From: an uncultured Bacteroides sp.
Lineage (GTDB): Bacteria > Bacteroidota > Bacteroidia > Bacteroidales > Bacteroidaceae
Direction of reading: 5' to 3'
Assembly (NCBI RefSeq): GCF_910586915.1
Contig: NZ_CAJULN010000029.1
Span: 1-34,458 of the forward strand
DNA: 34,458 bases
The translations under genes and the position numbers were made by a program. The notes below the pieces were generated by a model. The model did no database searches and had not been told where the DNA came from. It saw only the letters and a program-made list of their open reading frames with translations. Positions 16,534 through 24,174 of this stretch are shown here, one piece after another (position 1 is the first letter of the stretch; each line of letters begins with the position of its first letter).

Positions 16534-16977
16534 TTATGGATAATCAATGCCGTATTCTATCCCCCGGCACATTCTGAATAAACGGATGTATGTTTTATAG
16601 CTCCCTTTTATTAGCCCGTATTTCTCCAATGCAAGAATAGCATATTCGGAACACGTCGGTTTATAAAGACATTTTCTTCTTATCTCTTCCGGAGCATAGT
16701 GCTGATAAAGTTTCACTAAGCCTATTAACAGATGCTTTCCGGTCAGGATAAAAACAGAGAGGTTGCCGATAAAATAGTACATAAGAAAAGTGCCCGTCTC
16801 CGAAGAAAGCAGATACGACAGAGTGCTAATCGCAATTTCTGTAGCGGACACGATACTTGCCGCTTTGCTCCATCTAAGCGGCGGCCGTTCCAGAGGATGA
16901 AAAAGGCAGTACTCTTTCGCTTCTTTTTGTTCCCTGGAGAGCGGACACTTTTCTGTCACACATTTATCTAATTGCAT
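16534..16977 (-). CDS. YidD-family membrane protein with N-terminal extension
   Basis: The last ~65 of 147 residues are a recognisable YidD domain: LLIGLVKLYQHYAPEEIRRK, then CLYKPTCSEYAILALEKYG and a final RLFRMCRG. YidD assists YidC/Sec in membrane protein insertion, normally as an ~85-residue amphipathic protein encoded between rnpA and yidC. Here it carries about 80 extra residues. They include a Cys-containing start (CVTEKCPLS...EYCLFHP) and one or two hydrophobic segments (about 40-80). The gene sits 17 nt from the SPFH gene instead of at the usual locus. It may be a specialised paralogue; whether a canonical yidD also exists cannot be seen from this window. Confidence 0.75.
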   Translation of the reverse strand: MQLDKCVTEKCPLSREQKEAKEYCLFHPLERPPLRWSKAASIVSATEIAISTLSYLLSSETGTFLMYYFIGNLSVFILTGKHLLIGLVKLYQHYAPEEIRRKCLYKPTCSEYAILALEKYGLIKGSYKTYIRLFRMCRGIEYGIDYP

Positions 16978-16989
16978 ATAACATTACAT

Positions 16990-17667
16990 TCAGGCTTTCT
17001 TTTCTCTAAGTTTAGCCTTCATGCCCTGAATAGCCTTTTCGGTATAGTCACTTTGCTCCATAGAACAATAGAACTTGTCGCCCGGAACTGTCAGCGCAAA
17101 ACGGTTGCTGTCTACGTTGATAAGTACGTTTTTCTTCTGTTTCGGGTCATATTGCGGAGTTTCTACTGTATCGGAAGAGGTGGAGAAGTTGGTAATGTCT
17201 TTATAGAAATATTCTTCTGTCGCTTCCTTCTTGCCGTCTTCGTCCATATTGAACGTATATTGATAGAGGTAAACCTGGGTTTCGCTAAAGAATAACCAAG
17301 ATACCTGATAGGCGGAACTCCGGTACACATTGTCTTTGCCCAAACGTGTGAATACGCTCTTGCCAAACAACCATCCTTCGAAATGAACAGGTTCGATTTC
17401 ATTGACTTCACTCTCGTCCAAGCCTATTTTGTTCAAGGCTTTCTGTCTGAAGTTCATACTGTTCAATACATTGCGCACCATTGCATCGTATTCTTCGTCT
17501 TTCATTCTTTTGGAAAAACATCCGTCGTCGTTACAGAAGTAGCGGATTACTTTCTTTTGATTTTCGCTTCTTCCCTTGATGCGCGATTTAACAAACTCGT
17601 TATCATTGTTGCCAAAGATTTTATAAGCGATATAGGCAACGACAAGTAAGACAATAATAAATACCAT
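16990..17667 (-). CDS. Single-span membrane protein of unknown function, first gene of the SPFH operon
   Basis: This 225-residue protein begins with a transmembrane anchor (MVFIIVLLVVAYIAYKIFG). A soluble domain with alternating hydrophobic strands and two helices follows. A recognisable stretch reads AYQVSWLFFSETQVYLYQYTFNMD, followed by FYKDITNFSTSSDTVE, like a small beta-rich membrane-associated domain that follows lipid or protein state (appearance only). I recognise no named family. It is 12 nt upstream of the YidD-like gene and has a -7 element 36 nt above its start, so it heads the five-gene unit down to 13917. Confidence 0.6.
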   Translation of the reverse strand: MVFIIVLLVVAYIAYKIFGNNDNEFVKSRIKGRSENQKKVIRYFCNDDGCFSKRMKDEEYDAMVRNVLNSMNFRQKALNKIGLDESEVNEIEPVHFEGWLFGKSVFTRLGKDNVYRSSAYQVSWLFFSETQVYLYQYTFNMDEDGKKEATEEYFYKDITNFSTSSDTVETPQYDPKQKKNVLINVDSNRFALTVPGDKFYCSMEQSDYTEKAIQGMKAKLREKKA

Positions 17668-17702
17668 AATGTGTTTATTTTATATAAGATTAATAATGAG
17701 TG

Positions 17703-17710
17703 CAAAGATA
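17703..17710 (-). promoter_or_regulatory. Candidate -7 element for the SPFH operon
   Basis: TATCTTTG on the minus strand matches TAnnTTTG exactly, ending 35 nt above the ATG at 17667. No TTTG is present 19-21 bp further upstream; activity may depend on another factor. Confidence 0.5.
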
Positions 17711-17776
17711 GAGGAGTGGAGGATATGAGAATGGATTATAGCGTCGAAAGAGCTGACAAAGTATGTCGGAAGTTTG

Positions 17777-18100
17777 CTACAGTTTGAGTTTGTAGCGGAA
17801 TAGGATGGGTTCTTCCTCTTCCAGTTCGCATTCTTTTACTATCTTTATTATAAGGTAATTGTCTGCCACGCGGGAAGAAACAGCGGAGGTGGGTGAATTA
17901 CCGTATGCATAGGAGATAAAGTCGAACTGTAGTACTTCGGAAATGGCGATAAGTAGTTCGCTGTCGATACTTTTCCGGTTGAAGATGTCGTAGACGGTAG
18001 TACGGGTTTTATGAATCGCTTCTGCAAAATCGACTATCGACAAATTGCTTTCCGATAGCTTTTGCTTTATAAGTTTTCCTATGTGCACATCCTTTTTCAT
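17777..18100 (-). CDS. Small helix-turn-helix (XRE/Cro-like) DNA-binding protein
   Basis: This 107-residue protein has an N-terminal helix-turn-helix at about 8-62: HIGKLIKQKLSESNLSIVDF, then AEAIHKTRTTVYDIFNRKSI, which is typical of XRE-type regulators. The C-terminal ~40 residues end in EEEEPILFRYKLKL and may dimerise. The frame is open to 18154, but I choose MKKDVHIGKL at 18100. The family starts there, and the extension (MHYSSERRTGF...) is Arg-rich and uncharacteristic. It ends 109 nt upstream of the SPFH operon in the same direction, so it could regulate that operon (inference). A long structured leader precedes it. Confidence 0.75.
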   Translation of the reverse strand: MKKDVHIGKLIKQKLSESNLSIVDFAEAIHKTRTTVYDIFNRKSIDSELLIAISEVLQFDFISYAYGNSPTSAVSSRVADNYLIIKIVKECELEEEEPILFRYKLKL

Positions 18101-18451
18101 TCGCGTATTTGTTTTAAAGTTAAATCCGGTTCTCCTTTCGGACGAATAGTGCAAAAGAGATGTCTTGTGTGAAAAACATGAAAAGCGTGGAGAACTTATT
18201 GTGCTACTAATATCAAGGCATCGCCAAACACCCTACAGAAAGTAAACACACTCCCCTCCACGCCTGAATTATAGGAGTGTGACAAAGGTGTCACGGACCT
18301 ACAAAACGAAGCGAGAACGTCGTCTTGTTTTATCCTTTCTGTGAAAAAAATGGCGATTTTTTGATATTTAGGATAAAAGCCAAACGCTTTCTCTTTTTTT
18401 AATATACAAGCTGTCGTAAGAACCACTGTTCCTTGCAGCTTTGCAAAGGTA
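18101..18451 (-). other. Structured non-coding leader or small RNA upstream of the HTH gene
   Basis: The minus strand carries TACCTTTG (18451-18444), an exact -7 element about 340 nt above the HTH start. The transcript would include a tight hairpin, GTGACA (18279-18284) with TGTCAC (18289-18294) and a 4-nt loop. Two longer-range pairings compete in part with it: ACACTCC (18248-18254) with GGAGTGT (18274-18280), and GCGTGGAG (18185-18192) with CTCCACGC (18256-18263). A minus-strand open frame at 18196-18519 begins above the promoter and matches nothing I know, so I do not call it a gene. It may be a long 5' leader, an independent RNA, or a dispersed repeat. Nothing else is seen in 18452-18548. 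Confidence 0.4.
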
Positions 18452-18548
18452 CAAAAAAAATGAAACAATACGATTTGAGAGGGGAGATTTTGAGGGGGAA
18501 TATAACAAATTGCTGTCAAACAGAAGCAGGATATTGAAGCAAAAGACT

Positions 18549-18556
18549 TATTTTTG
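18549..18556 (+). promoter_or_regulatory. Candidate -7 element for the B3/4-domain gene
   Basis: TATTTTTG matches TAnnTTTG. The first in-frame ATG (18554) falls inside this element, and transcription would start near 18563. This argues for translation from 18593 or 18596. Confidence 0.5.
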
Positions 18557-18592
18557 CCGCCGGAAAAATCGGTTTTATTTATAACTGTTTAT

Positions 18593-19261
18593 ATGATGCA
18601 CACAATTACTGTTTCTCAGGCAATCAAAGATGCTTGCCCGGTTTTTGCCGGAGTTGCCGTATATGCCGCCGTAAAGAACACCACATACTGCGAAGGGCTT
18701 TGGAAGGAAATAGATGCTTTTGCCCGGCAACTGACTTCTACTGCTCAAATGGAAGATATCAAACTCCAGCCGATGATAGCAGCCACCCGCGAAGCGTATA
18801 AGCGTTGCGGAAAAGACCCCGGACGTTACCGTCCGTCTGCAGAGGCCTTACGCCGCCGGCTGATGCGCAGGATTCCTTTGTATCAGATTGATACGTTGGT
18901 AGACCTGATAAACTTAGTCTCTCTTCGTACAGGACACTCTATCGGCGGCTTCGATGCCGACAAAATTCAAGGCACACATCTCGAACTTGGTATCGGCAAA
19001 GCAGGCGAACCCTTTGAAGGTATCGGGCGCGGAGTACTGAATATCGAAGGACTGCCCGTATATCGTGATTCTTTGGGCGGTATCGGAACACCGACAAGCG
19101 ACCACGAGCGGACGAAGATGGATGTCGGGACTACCCATATTCTTGCCATCGTCAACGGCTACAACGGAAAAGAAGGTTTGAAAGAAGCTGCTGAAATGAT
19201 TCAGTCTTTATTGAAGGACTATGCACAGTCGGATGGTGGTGAACTTTTATTCTTCGAGTAA
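18593..19261 (+). CDS. B3/4 domain protein (tRNA synthetase editing-like, COG3382)
   Basis: This 222-residue, free-standing relative of the B3/4 domain of phenylalanyl-tRNA synthetase beta subunit is the domain that edits mischarged Tyr-tRNAPhe. Recognisable segments are MIAATREAYKRCGKDPGRYRPSAE (split across about 65-88), then LRRRLMRRIPLYQIDTLVDL and NLVSLRTGHSIGGFDADKI. DHERTKMDVGTTHILAIVNG lies towards the end. The cellular substrate of stand-alone members is unproven. The start is one of two adjacent ATGs (18593/18596); an upstream ATG at 18554 overlaps the promoter. The M23 peptidase gene follows after 35 nt. Confidence 0.85.
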   Translation: MMHTITVSQAIKDACPVFAGVAVYAAVKNTTYCEGLWKEIDAFARQLTSTAQMEDIKLQPMIAATREAYKRCGKDPGRYRPSAEALRRRLMRRIPLYQIDTLVDLINLVSLRTGHSIGGFDADKIQGTHLELGIGKAGEPFEGIGRGVLNIEGLPVYRDSLGGIGTPTSDHERTKMDVGTTHILAIVNGYNGKEGLKEAAEMIQSLLKDYAQSDGGELLFFE

Positions 19262-19296
19262 TTTGCATGAGTCCGAATTGTAAAAAGAAGAAATAG

Positions 19297-19932
19297 ATGA
19301 AGAGCATACTTATTCCCCTTGTTGTTTTGTTGCCTGTTATTGCCGGCGCACAGAACAAGTCTCCTTTTTCAGCCAAAGAGATAAAGGATGTCCGCGTACC
19401 TACTCCCGGGCTGTTTGCCAAGAGCAACCATCTTTATCTGCATTTGGATTCTTTGCAGGAGCACGAATATGCATTTCCGTTACCCGGTGCTAAAGTAATC
19501 TCAGCCTACGGAACCCGTGGCGGACATTCGGGTACGGACATCAAAACTTGCGCGAAAGATACGGTTCGTGCAGCTTTTGACGGTATAGTGCGTATGTCCA
19601 AACCGTATTATGCGTATGGAAACCTGGTTGTCATACGCCACCCCAACGGGCTGGAGACTCTTTACAGCCATAACTTCAAGAACCTTGTTCAAAGCGGTGA
19701 TACCGTAAAAGCCGGACAGCCCATCGCATTGACCGGGCGTACCGGCCGTGCCACTACGGAGCACGTGCACTTTGAAACCCGCATCAACGGACAGCATTTC
19801 AATCCGAACCTGATTTTTAATATGAAGGAAGGAAAACTGCGGAAAGAGTGCATAAAGTGTACTAAAACAGGAAAAGGGATAATCGTGAAGCCGCAGCCTG
19901 CTGATAGCCGTATGGCTCAAAACAGGAAATAA
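19297..19932 (+). CDS. Exported M23 family metallopeptidase (LytM-like)
   Basis: This 211-residue protein has a signal peptide (MKSILIPLVVLLPVIAGAQ) and one LytM/M23 domain at about 60-175. The zinc-binding set is complete: His77 and Asp81 (HSGTD), then His156 and His158 (HVH). YSHNF in between supplies the usual catalytic His. Such enzymes cut peptide cross-bridges of peptidoglycan in the periplasm; an intact motif set suggests an active enzyme and not an EnvC-like activator. No coiled coil or LysM domain is present. It is probably co-transcribed with the B3/4 gene and ends just before a large inverted repeat. Confidence 0.92.
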   Translation: MKSILIPLVVLLPVIAGAQNKSPFSAKEIKDVRVPTPGLFAKSNHLYLHLDSLQEHEYAFPLPGAKVISAYGTRGGHSGTDIKTCAKDTVRAAFDGIVRMSKPYYAYGNLVVIRHPNGLETLYSHNFKNLVQSGDTVKAGQPIALTGRTGRATTEHVHFETRINGQHFNPNLIFNMKEGKLRKECIKCTKTGKGIIVKPQPADSRMAQNRK

Positions 19933-19967
19933 CTTGATATTTATAGAACGATAAGTCAGTCTTAAAA

Positions 19968-20061
19968 CTCACCGTCGATTACACAGATTAACACAGATTT
20001 CTCTATTAATACTTGATATCAGGTTAAATAATCTGTGCTAATCCGAATAATCGACGGTGAG
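19968..20061. repeat. 32-nt imperfect inverted repeat between convergent genes
   Basis: The left arm at 19968-19999 and right arm at 20030-20061 match in 28 of 32 positions when one is inverted. The outer 14 nt (CTCACCGTCGATTA) are perfect, and a 30-nt loop lies between. The arms contain the ACACAGATTA-like motif common in dispersed Bacteroidetes repeats. It lies between the stops of the M23 gene and the GH20 gene. There is no T-run, so it is not a textbook terminator, although it could protect 3' ends. Confidence 0.8.
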
Positions 20062-20072
20062 AACGGGGAATA

Positions 20073-21713
20073 TTACTCCATGATGTGCTTGCCGTAATTC
20101 CAGCCTTTCAGTTTATACAGCGTTGCATCCCGGCGAATCCGTGTTTTGAAGTCTTCGTAGTTTCGTTTGTCTTGCGGAGTCCACCCTGCTTCGGCAACGG
20201 CGGCAAGGCGTGGCAGCATCAGGTATTCAAGTACCGACGGGGTAGTCACCCATTCCGTCCAGAAGTTTGCCTGTACACCTTTATAATAAGGTTGCAGTTT
20301 TTCATCCACATCTTTCATCGGTTGGTAGTTATAGACGGCTTCTACGGTCTCCGTGCCGCGTCCCTGCGACATCGGTTCGGTGGGCAGGTCAGATTGTTTG
20401 CGGTTGATGTAGTAGGGAATTTGTGGAGACAGGATGGTATGCATACCGCGGGCGGCTGCCTGCTTGGCGGCTTGGTTGGCTCCTACCCACGCCATGATGG
20501 TGATGTCGTTACCTAATATGTCCGTGTTTCCGTGCAACACTTCGTTCCAGAATATCAGTTGCCGTTGCTTGTCGGCAGGTTTGGTGGCGATGTAATCTTT
20601 CAGTTGCTTGTAGAAGTAAATCTGTAAATCCCTGAAATTGGCAGAACCTATTTCACCCAACAGTCTCTTGCACGCTTCATTCTCTTTCCATTTGTCGGTG
20701 GGACATTCGTCGCCGCCTAAATGAATGTAGCCGAAGGGGAACATCTCCGTAAGTTCGTCTATTACATCTTTGGCAAATTGCATGGCTTTCGGATGAGCTA
20801 CGTTGATGACATCCGTCGATATTCCTTGACTCAGCCATACTTCGTGAGGATTCTCCGGGTCGCAGGCCAGGAACTCCGGATAAGCGGCGATGGCAGCCTG
20901 CGAGTGTCCCGGAATATCTATCTCGGGTACGATTTCTATAAACCGTTGACGGGCATAGTCTACAATCTCTTTGACATCCTTGCGGGTATAGAATCCGCCG
21001 TAGCGTTCGTTGTCCGCTTTCACATCGCCGTATGCGAGGGTGTTACTGTTTCTCCAGGCACCGATTTCGGTCAGTCGGGGATATTTCTTAATCTCGATTC
21101 TCCATCCTTGGTCTTCTGTCAGGTGCCAGTGGAAACGGTTCATCTTGTAGGTTGCCATCATGTCGATAACTTTTTTTATCTCTTCCTTGCCGAAGATATG
21201 TCTGCCTTCGTCCAACATGAATCCCCGCCATTCGAAACGGGGAGCATCCTGGATGCTGACGGCGGGGATGGTCCATTCCTTGTGTCCGGGAGCGGGGAGG
21301 CCTGCCATTACGTTGCGGGGCATCAGTTGTTTCAGCGTTTGCAGCGCGTAGTAGAAGCCGGCAGGGCGTGCGGCCTCAATTCTGATTTGCTCTTTTGATA
21401 CATTGAGGTGGTAGGCTTCGGCGGACAACTGGCGGTTTAGTTCTAAGATGATGGTAGCTTCCTCATCCCGGCGGGTAGAGGAGATACGGACGTCGGTTGC
21501 TTTCCGGAATTCTTTCTTGAAAGCATCGAAAAGGATACGTACGCTGTCTCCCTCGTAAGGAGTGACTTTTGCTTTCAGTTGTTTGTCGAACGTGAAGTGT
21601 CCTTTTTCTACAGAGAGATGGGCCGGACGGGGCGTAATGGCGATTTCTTGTGCTGCCAATGCGGTACATCCGCAGATGAATAATGACAAAGATAAAAGGT
21701 GTTTGATTTTCAT
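20073..21713 (-). CDS. Secreted beta-N-acetylhexosaminidase, GH20
   Basis: This 546-residue exo-hexosaminidase releases terminal beta-GlcNAc/GalNAc from glycans. A signal peptide runs to about residue 21, followed by the GH20b-type N-terminal domain (EIAITPRPAHLSVEKGHFTF onward). The TIM barrel starts near 150 (FEWRGFMLDEGRHIFGKEEI). The catalytic pair Asp335-Glu336 lies in HLGGDECP; substrate assistance by the 2-acetamido group is the family mechanism. WHLTEDQGWRIEIK and a late NFWTEWV supply further active-site residues. Length is standard for single-domain GH20. It is transcribed divergently from the GH84 gene (151 nt apart). The pair resembles the neighbouring hexosaminidase/O-GlcNAcase genes of B. 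thetaiotaomicron. I see only a poor -7 candidate (TATCTTCG, 21757-21750). Confidence 0.95.
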   Translation of the reverse strand: MKIKHLLSLSLFICGCTALAAQEIAITPRPAHLSVEKGHFTFDKQLKAKVTPYEGDSVRILFDAFKKEFRKATDVRISSTRRDEEATIILELNRQLSAEAYHLNVSKEQIRIEAARPAGFYYALQTLKQLMPRNVMAGLPAPGHKEWTIPAVSIQDAPRFEWRGFMLDEGRHIFGKEEIKKVIDMMATYKMNRFHWHLTEDQGWRIEIKKYPRLTEIGAWRNSNTLAYGDVKADNERYGGFYTRKDVKEIVDYARQRFIEIVPEIDIPGHSQAAIAAYPEFLACDPENPHEVWLSQGISTDVINVAHPKAMQFAKDVIDELTEMFPFGYIHLGGDECPTDKWKENEACKRLLGEIGSANFRDLQIYFYKQLKDYIATKPADKQRQLIFWNEVLHGNTDILGNDITIMAWVGANQAAKQAAARGMHTILSPQIPYYINRKQSDLPTEPMSQGRGTETVEAVYNYQPMKDVDEKLQPYYKGVQANFWTEWVTTPSVLEYLMLPRLAAVAEAGWTPQDKRNYEDFKTRIRRDATLYKLKGWNYGKHIME

Positions 21714-21798
21714 GTTAGTAATGTGGGTTAGTATTTCTTAAATAGCAGCCGAAGATAGGAATAATAAATTAAAAATACATGGCTTTGTGATTGTTTTG

Positions 21799-21830
21799 TT
21801 TGCTTAATTTAATAAATTGGCTTTTCTTTG
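21799..21830 (+). promoter_or_regulatory. Candidate promoter for the GH84 gene
   Basis: TTTG (21799-21802) is followed after 20 bp by TTTCTTTG (21823-21830), one base from the TAnnTTTG consensus. The start would be near 21837, giving a leader of about 28 nt. Confidence 0.5.
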
Positions 21831-21864
21831 TAGAAAAGATAACTAATCCTCATTATTGTAACTT

Positions 21865-24090
21865 ATGAAAAGCAACAAAATGCATTTGTTCGGAGCTTGC
21901 CTCCTGTGTGCTATGACTGCCTTTGCGCAGAATGTAAACTTGCAGCCCGCTCCCCAGCAACTTACCGGACAGGACAAAAGTGTCGGACTACCCGCCATCT
22001 TTCGGATAAACGGTGAAACGGAAGCCAATCCGCACGCAGTGAAAGGACTGAAAGAGCTGCTGTACGGCAAGCAAAGCAGCAGGGAAGGAGTGCTTGTCTC
22101 CATCGGCGAACGGGGCGACAAGAGTGTGCGCAAGTATAGCCGGCTGATTCCGAAACATCCCGAAGGCTATTACCTGTCCGTCACCGACAAGGAAATCGTA
22201 TTGGCAGGAAACGACGAACGCGGCACTTTTTATGCCTTGCAGACCTTTGCGCAACTGCTCAAAGACGGAAAACTCCCGGTAGTGGAAATAAAGGATTATC
22301 CTTCCGTACGCTATCGTGGGGTGGTAGAAGGATTTTACGGAACTCCGTGGAGCCACGAGGCACGTCTCAGCCAACTGAAGTTCTATGGCAAAAACAAAAT
22401 GAATACCTATATATATGGTCCGAAAGACGACCCGTATCACAGTTCGCCGAACTGGCGCCTACCTTATCCGGAGAAAGAGGCGGTACAGTTGCAAGAACTG
22501 GTGAAGGTGGCCGATGAGAACGAAGTTGACTTCATATGGGCTATCCATCCGGGGCAGGATATCAAATGGAACCAGCAAGACCGCGATATCCTGTTGGCTA
22601 AATTTGAGAAGATGTACCAGCTTGGTGTACGCTCGTTTGCCGTATTCTTCGACGACATTTCCGGCGAAGGCACCAATCCTCAGAAACAGGCTGAACTCCT
22701 AAACTACATCGACGAGAACTTTGTGCAGGTAAAACGGGACGTAACTCCGCTTATCATGTGTCCTACCGAGTACAACAAAAGCTGGTCGAATCCTAAAGGC
22801 AACTACCTGACTACTTTAGGAGACAGACTCAACCCTTCGATTCAGATTATGTGGACGGGCGATCGTGTGATTTCCGACATCACCCGCGACGGTATCAACT
22901 GGATTAACGAACGCATTAAACGCCCTGCCTATATTTGGTGGAACTTCCCAGTGTCCGATTATGTACGCGACCATCTGCTTCTCGGTCCGGTCTACGGCAA
23001 TGACACAACGATAGCCAACGAAATGTCGGGCTTTGTCACCAATCCGATGGAACACGCCGAAGCATCCAAAATCGCTATTTACAGTGTGGCAAGCTATGCT
23101 TGGAATCCTGCGAAGTATGATACTTGGCAGGCGTGGAAAGACGCTATCCGTACGATTCTGCCAAGTGCCGCAGAAGAACTGGAGTGCTTTGCTATCCATA
23201 ATTCCGATTTGGGCGTAAACGGACATCGCTACCGTCGCGAAGAGTCGCAGAATATTCAGCCTGCTGCCGAACGTTTCCTCAAAAGCTATGTAGAAAGCGG
23301 TAAATACGAAACGGCAGATTTCGAAACATTGCAGCATACACTCGAACAAATGGCGGAATCGGCCGACATACTGTTGGTTAATACGGAAAACAAACCGTTG
23401 CTTCAAGAGATAACCCCGTGGCTGTATCAGTTCAGACTGTTGGCAGAAACCGGAAAAGAGGTATTGAATATGGTAAAGAGCCGTGATGACTCCTCGCATT
23501 CTTATTTCCTGCGTAAGTACAATCATGTAAAAGCCTTGCAGCAACAGATGTTTGACATTGACCAAACGTACAACCAGAATCCTTACCAACCGGGAGTAAA
23601 GACGGCTTCGAGAGTGATAAAACCGTTGATTGACCGTACTTTTGCAACAACCGTGCAGCACTTTAACCAAAGGAACGGAACCACTTTGAATGCTACTACG
23701 GACTATATGCCGCATAGACTGACGAGTGATGTGGAACAAATCAAAAACCTGCCCTTGCAAGTAAAAGTAAACCGGATACTTGTTTCGCCCGCCAATGAAG
23801 TGGTGAAATGGGGAGCAGGGAAAATGGTTGAAATAGAGTTGAATAATACCTACCCCGGAGAGAGTATACAGATAGATTTCGGAAAGAAAGAGTCCTTTGC
23901 ATGGGGACGTTTGGAAATCTCCGTTGACGGCAAGGAGTGGAAAGCGATAGACCTCACGCAACAAGGAAGCAAACTTACGGCAGGATTGCAGAAAGCTCCG
24001 GTGAAGTTTGTACGGTTTACCAATACAGGCAATGCGGAACAAGAGGTGTATCTGCGTCAGTTTGTGCTGACAATCGAAAAGGATAAGTAA
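21865..24090 (+). CDS. Secreted beta-N-acetylglucosaminidase, GH84 (BtGH84/O-GlcNAcase-like)
   Basis: This 741-residue enzyme is strongly similar, from memory, to the structurally characterised GH84 of B. thetaiotaomicron used as a model of human O-GlcNAcase. A signal peptide (to about 22) is followed by an N-terminal alpha/beta domain. The catalytic barrel starts at VRYRGVVEGFYGTPWSHEAR. Its catalytic pair Asp263-Asp264 lies in FFDDISGEG; subtracting a 21-residue leader gives 242/243, the residue numbers known for BtGH84. A helical region and a C-terminal beta domain complete the usual order. It removes terminal beta-GlcNAc by substrate-assisted catalysis. Its natural gut substrate is probably mucin or host glycan, since Bacteroides lacks known nuclear O-GlcNAc cycling. 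A strong terminator follows. Confidence 0.97.
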   Translation: MKSNKMHLFGACLLCAMTAFAQNVNLQPAPQQLTGQDKSVGLPAIFRINGETEANPHAVKGLKELLYGKQSSREGVLVSIGERGDKSVRKYSRLIPKHPEGYYLSVTDKEIVLAGNDERGTFYALQTFAQLLKDGKLPVVEIKDYPSVRYRGVVEGFYGTPWSHEARLSQLKFYGKNKMNTYIYGPKDDPYHSSPNWRLPYPEKEAVQLQELVKVADENEVDFIWAIHPGQDIKWNQQDRDILLAKFEKMYQLGVRSFAVFFDDISGEGTNPQKQAELLNYIDENFVQVKRDVTPLIMCPTEYNKSWSNPKGNYLTTLGDRLNPSIQIMWTGDRVISDITRDGINWINERIKRPAYIWWNFPVSDYVRDHLLLGPVYGNDTTIANEMSGFVTNPMEHAEASKIAIYSVASYAWNPAKYDTWQAWKDAIRTILPSAAEELECFAIHNSDLGVNGHRYRREESQNIQPAAERFLKSYVESGKYETADFETLQHTLEQMAESADILLVNTENKPLLQEITPWLYQFRLLAETGKEVLNMVKSRDDSSHSYFLRKYNHVKALQQQMFDIDQTYNQNPYQPGVKTASRVIKPLIDRTFATTVQHFNQRNGTTLNATTDYMPHRLTSDVEQIKNLPLQVKVNRILVSPANEVVKWGAGKMVEIELNNTYPGESIQIDFGKKESFAWGRLEISVDGKEWKAIDLTQQGSKLTAGLQKAPVKFVRFTNTGNAEQEVYLRQFVLTIEKDK

Positions 24091-24114
24091 GCTGATTGCT
24101 TTTTTCTTTGTATG

Positions 24115-24166
24115 AATAACCTATGAGTATAGACGACGGATATACTCATAGGTTATTTTTTTTTTT
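24115..24166 (+). terminator. Strong rho-independent terminator after the GH84 gene
   Basis: A perfect 17-bp stem (24115-24131 with 24141-24157) and 9-nt loop are followed by an uninterrupted T-run through 24166. The minus-strand side lacks a comparable T-run, but the stem may also affect the convergent lactonase transcript. Confidence 0.92.
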
Positions 24167-24174
24167 GTAAATCC

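Noticed and set aside
18196..18519. 107-aa minus-strand open frame upstream of the HTH gene
   Set aside because: Its start lies above the only promoter seen on that strand. The composition is not protein-like and the sequence is better explained by RNA hairpins. I would reconsider if conserved homologues exist.
22816..24042. 408-aa minus-strand open frame inside GH84
   Set aside because: It is the complement of a conserved GH84 sequence, with no ribosome site and no known motif.
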